From NCBI GenBank assembly GCA_036023115.1, contig JAYKKT010000055.1, positions 11,476,501 to 11,540,500 of the forward strand: a DNA stretch of 64,000 nucleotides, written 5' to 3'. Positions within the stretch are counted from its first letter, which is position 1. Each line of letters begins with the position of its first letter. Source of the DNA: Brasenia schreberi. Its lineage: Eukaryota > Streptophyta > Magnoliopsida > Nymphaeales > Cabombaceae. The position numbers were made by a program, and so were the translations under genes. Below are positions 60,651 through 64,000 of this stretch, one piece after another. The notes beneath the pieces were generated by a model that saw only the letters and a program-made list of their open reading frames with translations, was not told the origin of the DNA and did not search any database.

Positions 60651-62100
60651 TATATCATAAATGATCACCAATGGTGGACCTCGACTCCCACTTGAGTAAC
60701 ATCAAGAGTGTGAAGTAGGTTAAATTCTTAGAGTCTTGGGCTTGACTTTTAAAGCACTCGTGAAAAAAGATACCAAACACAAGGCTTATAAAAATATGTC
60801 AATTTATTAAACATTTTTTTATACACATAGAAAAGACTCTCATGTGTAGACAAACAATATCCTAAGAATCAGTTGCTATCTGAACTTTAATTTATTTGCA
60901 TTCTAAAGCATTTTAAATCAAGTACCATATACATTTCCAATCTTAACATACACATCCAAAGCCAATCAAGATTGTGATGGTATTGCGGCATCCAATGAGG
61001 CACTTGCTTAATGTTTTCCATTACCAAAAATATCATCCTATCAACTTATGATCAAAGGGGATTAAGAAAAATCCTCAAATAAAGTATCATGTTTTAATTT
61101 ATTACTAGGAAATGCGGATCTAAGTTCGTATATATGTTCACATGAACAAACAAAGTCTGCTCTTTATCTTCTTGCATCAAGTAGAGTGTTGGTTTCCAGT
61201 GCCAGGACCTCCATAGTAGAAATTTTTTCGATTATAACCATTGTTTAATAAGCCAAAACAATGGGATGACGAGGAGGTCTGAAATCTGGCATGTCGCTCT
61301 TACACACCCTCGACGAGATTTTAAACAAAAAGAAAAAGGAATCATCGTATATTGTGTATTGTATATTACAATGATACAATACTTATATGCAGGTTAGATG
61401 ACTTGAAGAATCGAGTTCTTCGTATTTCCAGTAATAACAACATAGATTAATTTTTGCAACTGAGGCCTCCATAATAGAAGTTATATCCATTTCCTCAGTC
61501 GTGAAAATTATTTTCCAAGTCATCGCAATCAGAATCACTTGTGAAGGTCACAAGGGGGCGATGAGGAGTCCTGAGATCGAGTATGTCACTCATAATGCTT
61601 TTCCCTCATACTTCAAAATTATTGACTCAACTTTTCAATCATGGCATCCCACATTTCATAAACTTTATAGAACATTAGTTCATTTTATCAACTTCTCTCA
61701 ACATTTCCCAAATAAGCTATGTGAATTAAAAAAATACGATACCTTGTCCCATCATAAATCATTAAGAATAATAGTCTTCACTAATTGGGACTCATTTGGG
61801 AAATGTATTGTGTTAGACAACCTTCATTTAGTTCATCTAGATATTTGAATATGGGTATGAAACATATGGATCTGATGTTTAAGAGATGCCTCATCCACTA
61901 CACTTCCTTAATGTTTGTCAACTAGGCATGTATGGGCAAGGCAGGTGAAAGTGTTGGAGGTCATTCACTTTCTAGATATTCAAGGAACTTGATGTATACA
62001 GGATTTTTAATGATCCATTAGGTATTTATTTCCATCTAACTTTAGAAAAAAAAACTGTCTTTTTAGAATTGGTGGTTTAAACTATTTCGTCATTGAGAAG
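60651..62100. other. Unrecognised stretch with a diverged internal duplication
   Basis: No family was recognised. Two related blocks at about 61,180-61,320 and 61,440-61,600 are described as a separate feature. The frame at 61,501-61,848 (plus) is antisense to the second block and shows no motif. Confidence 0.4.
61180..61600 (-). repeat. Two diverged copies of a ~140-bp exon-like block
   Basis: On the minus strand one copy reads MSDILDLRTPHRPLVTF and later GNGYNFYYGGLSCKN (a stop between them), and the other MPDFRPPRHPIVLA and NNGYNRKNFYYGGPGTGN. Nucleotide words such as CCTCCATARTAGAARTT are shared. They may be two exons of a tandemly duplicated, decayed gene. I do not recognise the protein. 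Confidence 0.4.
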
Positions 62101-62109
62101 TATTAACGG

Positions 62110-62263
62110 CATTGGCGGAGGCAAGTGGGGACTCTAAGCACCATGGTCCCCAAGATTCATAATTTTTCGTAGAGGTCCATGTACCTCAAAAAAATGTTGG
62201 TTAGCTCCTGCCCATGAAAATATCATGGCCCCTCAAAACTTTTATCATGGCTCCGCTTCTGAC
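62110..62263. mobile_element. Small hAT-like MITE, about 154 bp
   Basis: The left end CATTGGCGGAGGCA and the right end, reversed, CAGAAGCGGAGCCA match at 10 of 14 positions and resemble the common plant CAGTGGCGGAGCCA terminus. TTAACGG flanks both sides (62,103-62,109; 62,264-62,270), most of an expected 8-bp duplication. Confidence 0.5.
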
Positions 62264-62279
62264 TTAACGGGAGGATATA

Positions 62280-64000
62280 AGATAGATCCCTTCATTAAGT
62301 CTTTTCATTAGGGGTTGCTAAACTCAATTTGAGTTTCAGCAAGTCCATAGGTTTTGTCTTGATGGATCAATAGTATCATGAAGGTCTACTTCTAAAACCA
62401 CATCCATGCTTTTGCAGTTAACATGTATATTGAATTTAAATAAGTGTAACTAAAATTTGTATAGACTCACTAATAATGTGATTCGTAGTTGAAAACTAAG
62501 GTACAATGCACATAAACCTTGGACTTGGTGCATCTACTACAGAAATCATCTTTTGATAACTTACCTATTACAAATTTTATCCAAAAAACTATCTAGAAGC
62601 TATACTTGGAGGGAGATAACACAACTATAATTGCGCTACAATGTCTGTTTGACCTTATATGAATATCTTCGGCATATATTCAGGTTGGAAATTCGGGTTA
62701 TTACAATTCTTAGTGCATTAAAGAGGTGACTTGGAGGGGATAATGCAGGGTGGTATAGATCCATGAACCGTTTCTGTTATACATCTCCAATATGCCTCCA
62801 ATTCCTCTCTATTGCGCCTTTCACCTTTTAAAAGTGGTAGACGTATCACAAATGTTAGCAAGCTCAAAAGTTGCTCAAGAATTTCTTCAACACTTTTGCT
62901 AGTCGTATCCACCCAAACTTGTATTACCTTCTTTAATTTAAAAAAACTATAAGCTCACTCTTAAATACCTCTCTCATAGATCCAACTCATCAGTCTTTCT
63001 CATTACCCAAATTACCTTGCTTAGACCCAAGAAACATCAAAAAATATTTCATGAGTGTTTGAGAAGCAACAATACATCAAAAAGTAAACCAATTCATTTT
63101 ATCAAGATAGCACATGGTTGAATTATCCACCACATAATGTCCTCCTTTAAAGTTGGTTTGCAAGGAACTACATCTTCATATTATCTTCCATCTTTGTAAA
63201 ACATAAAAATAGGAATCAAAACTTCTTCCATTAAATAAATTTGAAGAGGTATGCAAGGTTTATATCAGTTGGAATCCCTTAGCCATGATTCGATGCTTTA
63301 AGTTTTTCATATTTGAAAACCTGAAGAGAAATCTTTGTGGCTGCTTACTCACCTATGGAGCACCAAGCAGCTGAAAGTTTGCTACCTGTACCTCATAGTC
63401 ACTCATACTTGGCCCAGCAACTTTATCCTCGCAAGCACGGCCGCCAACTTTGTTCTCTTCAGGCAAAACTGCATCATCTGGTGTAGACCTTGGCAAATGA
63501 AGCAAGGGCCAGGTCCTTTTCTAATGCTGTTTTGGTGTGCAGTTTGGCTACCAACTCCAGCACCGCTGTCCTATTTATAGGCATGGGTGGGCTGGATGCT
63601 TCCTTAGGAAGCCTCTAGATCTAGTCAATTGAACCAACTAGAAGACTCTACTCTAGAAGTTCTTGTGGTTACATGGTGGGACCCAAAGGTGTTACATGAA
63701 AGCAATACCCATGTAAGGGCGACAACCCAAACAATAGTTTTATGCGTACATGTGTGTAACATGATTACAAAAGAACATAAGGATGTGTGTCTTCATGGTG
63801 TGAATGAGAGCCCCTCCAAAGCATGGTGCGAATTGGATGAAGCCTCCTCTCATATGGCGCTAGTGCTCCCGGAAAAAGTTACGTGGCAACTAAAAAATTT
63901 CAAGTTTCCAAAGTCAATTTTCTCTCAAAATCTTTGAGGTAAGTCAAGTTTTGGTATTCACTTCCATGTGATCAACCAAGTTTTTTTAACTTAAAAACTG
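62280..64000. other. No gene recognised
   Basis: The short frames at 62,718-62,912 (minus), 63,335-63,580 and 63,629-63,937 (plus) show no known domain. A CTATTTATAG at 63,571-63,580 gives a TATA-like element on the minus strand (CCTATAAATAGGAC) and could belong to an LTR or to a gene promoter. Confidence 0.35.

Noticed and set aside
62718..62912. 64-codon minus-strand ORF with an amphipathic EEILEQLLSLL stretch
   Set aside because: It is too short and isolated, with no neighbouring exon signals that I could identify.

Overview
This window looks like flowering-plant nuclear DNA. It is AT-rich, has spliceosomal introns, holds a plant-type mitochondrial acyl carrier protein gene and a class B heat-stress transcription factor pseudogene, and is otherwise dominated by nested LTR retrotransposons, RTE-type LINE fragments, MITEs, tRNA-derived SINEs and microsatellites. 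The species cannot be named from the sequence. Only one apparently intact protein gene is visible: a two-exon mitochondrial acyl carrier protein (mtACP) gene on the minus strand at 24,777-25,224. All retrotransposon coding regions are broken by stops and frameshifts.

Layout. 1-3.3 kb: a possible promoter and 5' end of a minus-strand gene that leaves the window, then GC-richer unrecognised DNA and an LTR-like promoter block. 4.6-5.0 kb: a hAT-type MITE. 6.2-9.7 kb: Copia element A (minus), keeping only its 5' half. 10.7-12.9 kb: related Copia element B (plus), with a large internal deletion. 14.2-20.8 kb: a Ty3/Gypsy chromovirus with both LTRs (minus). 21.3 kb: a large palindromic microsatellite. 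24.8-26.2 kb: the gene island with mtACP, two SINE copies and a short LYR-like ORF. 26.5-42.3 kb: Copia element D (minus), split in its gag region by a 12.2-kb Tat/Ogre-type Gypsy element (29,477-41,706) whose right LTR carries a LINE. 42.6-50.3 kb: an HSFB4-like pseudogene whose single intron contains 5.9-kb Copia element C with a perfect 5-bp target duplication. 51.6-53.6 kb: a SINE and a rearranged RTE LINE. 54.1-60.6 kb: Copia element E (plus), whose tandem-repeat-bearing LTR is interrupted by a 2.4-kb solo LTR. 60.6-64 kb: unrecognised DNA with a diverged internal duplication and a small MITE.

The main value of the window is its readable insertion history. Target duplications, an LTR without the LINE beside one with it, and elements nested within elements fix the order of many events. 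They also show how a transcription-factor gene decayed around a retrotransposon. I found no operon-like or defence-like system. The unusual items are the parallel tandem arrays in the leaders of the related Copia elements A and C, the solo LTR inside an LTR tandem array, and an mtACP gene lying next to a short ORF that resembles the start of one of mtACP's protein partners.
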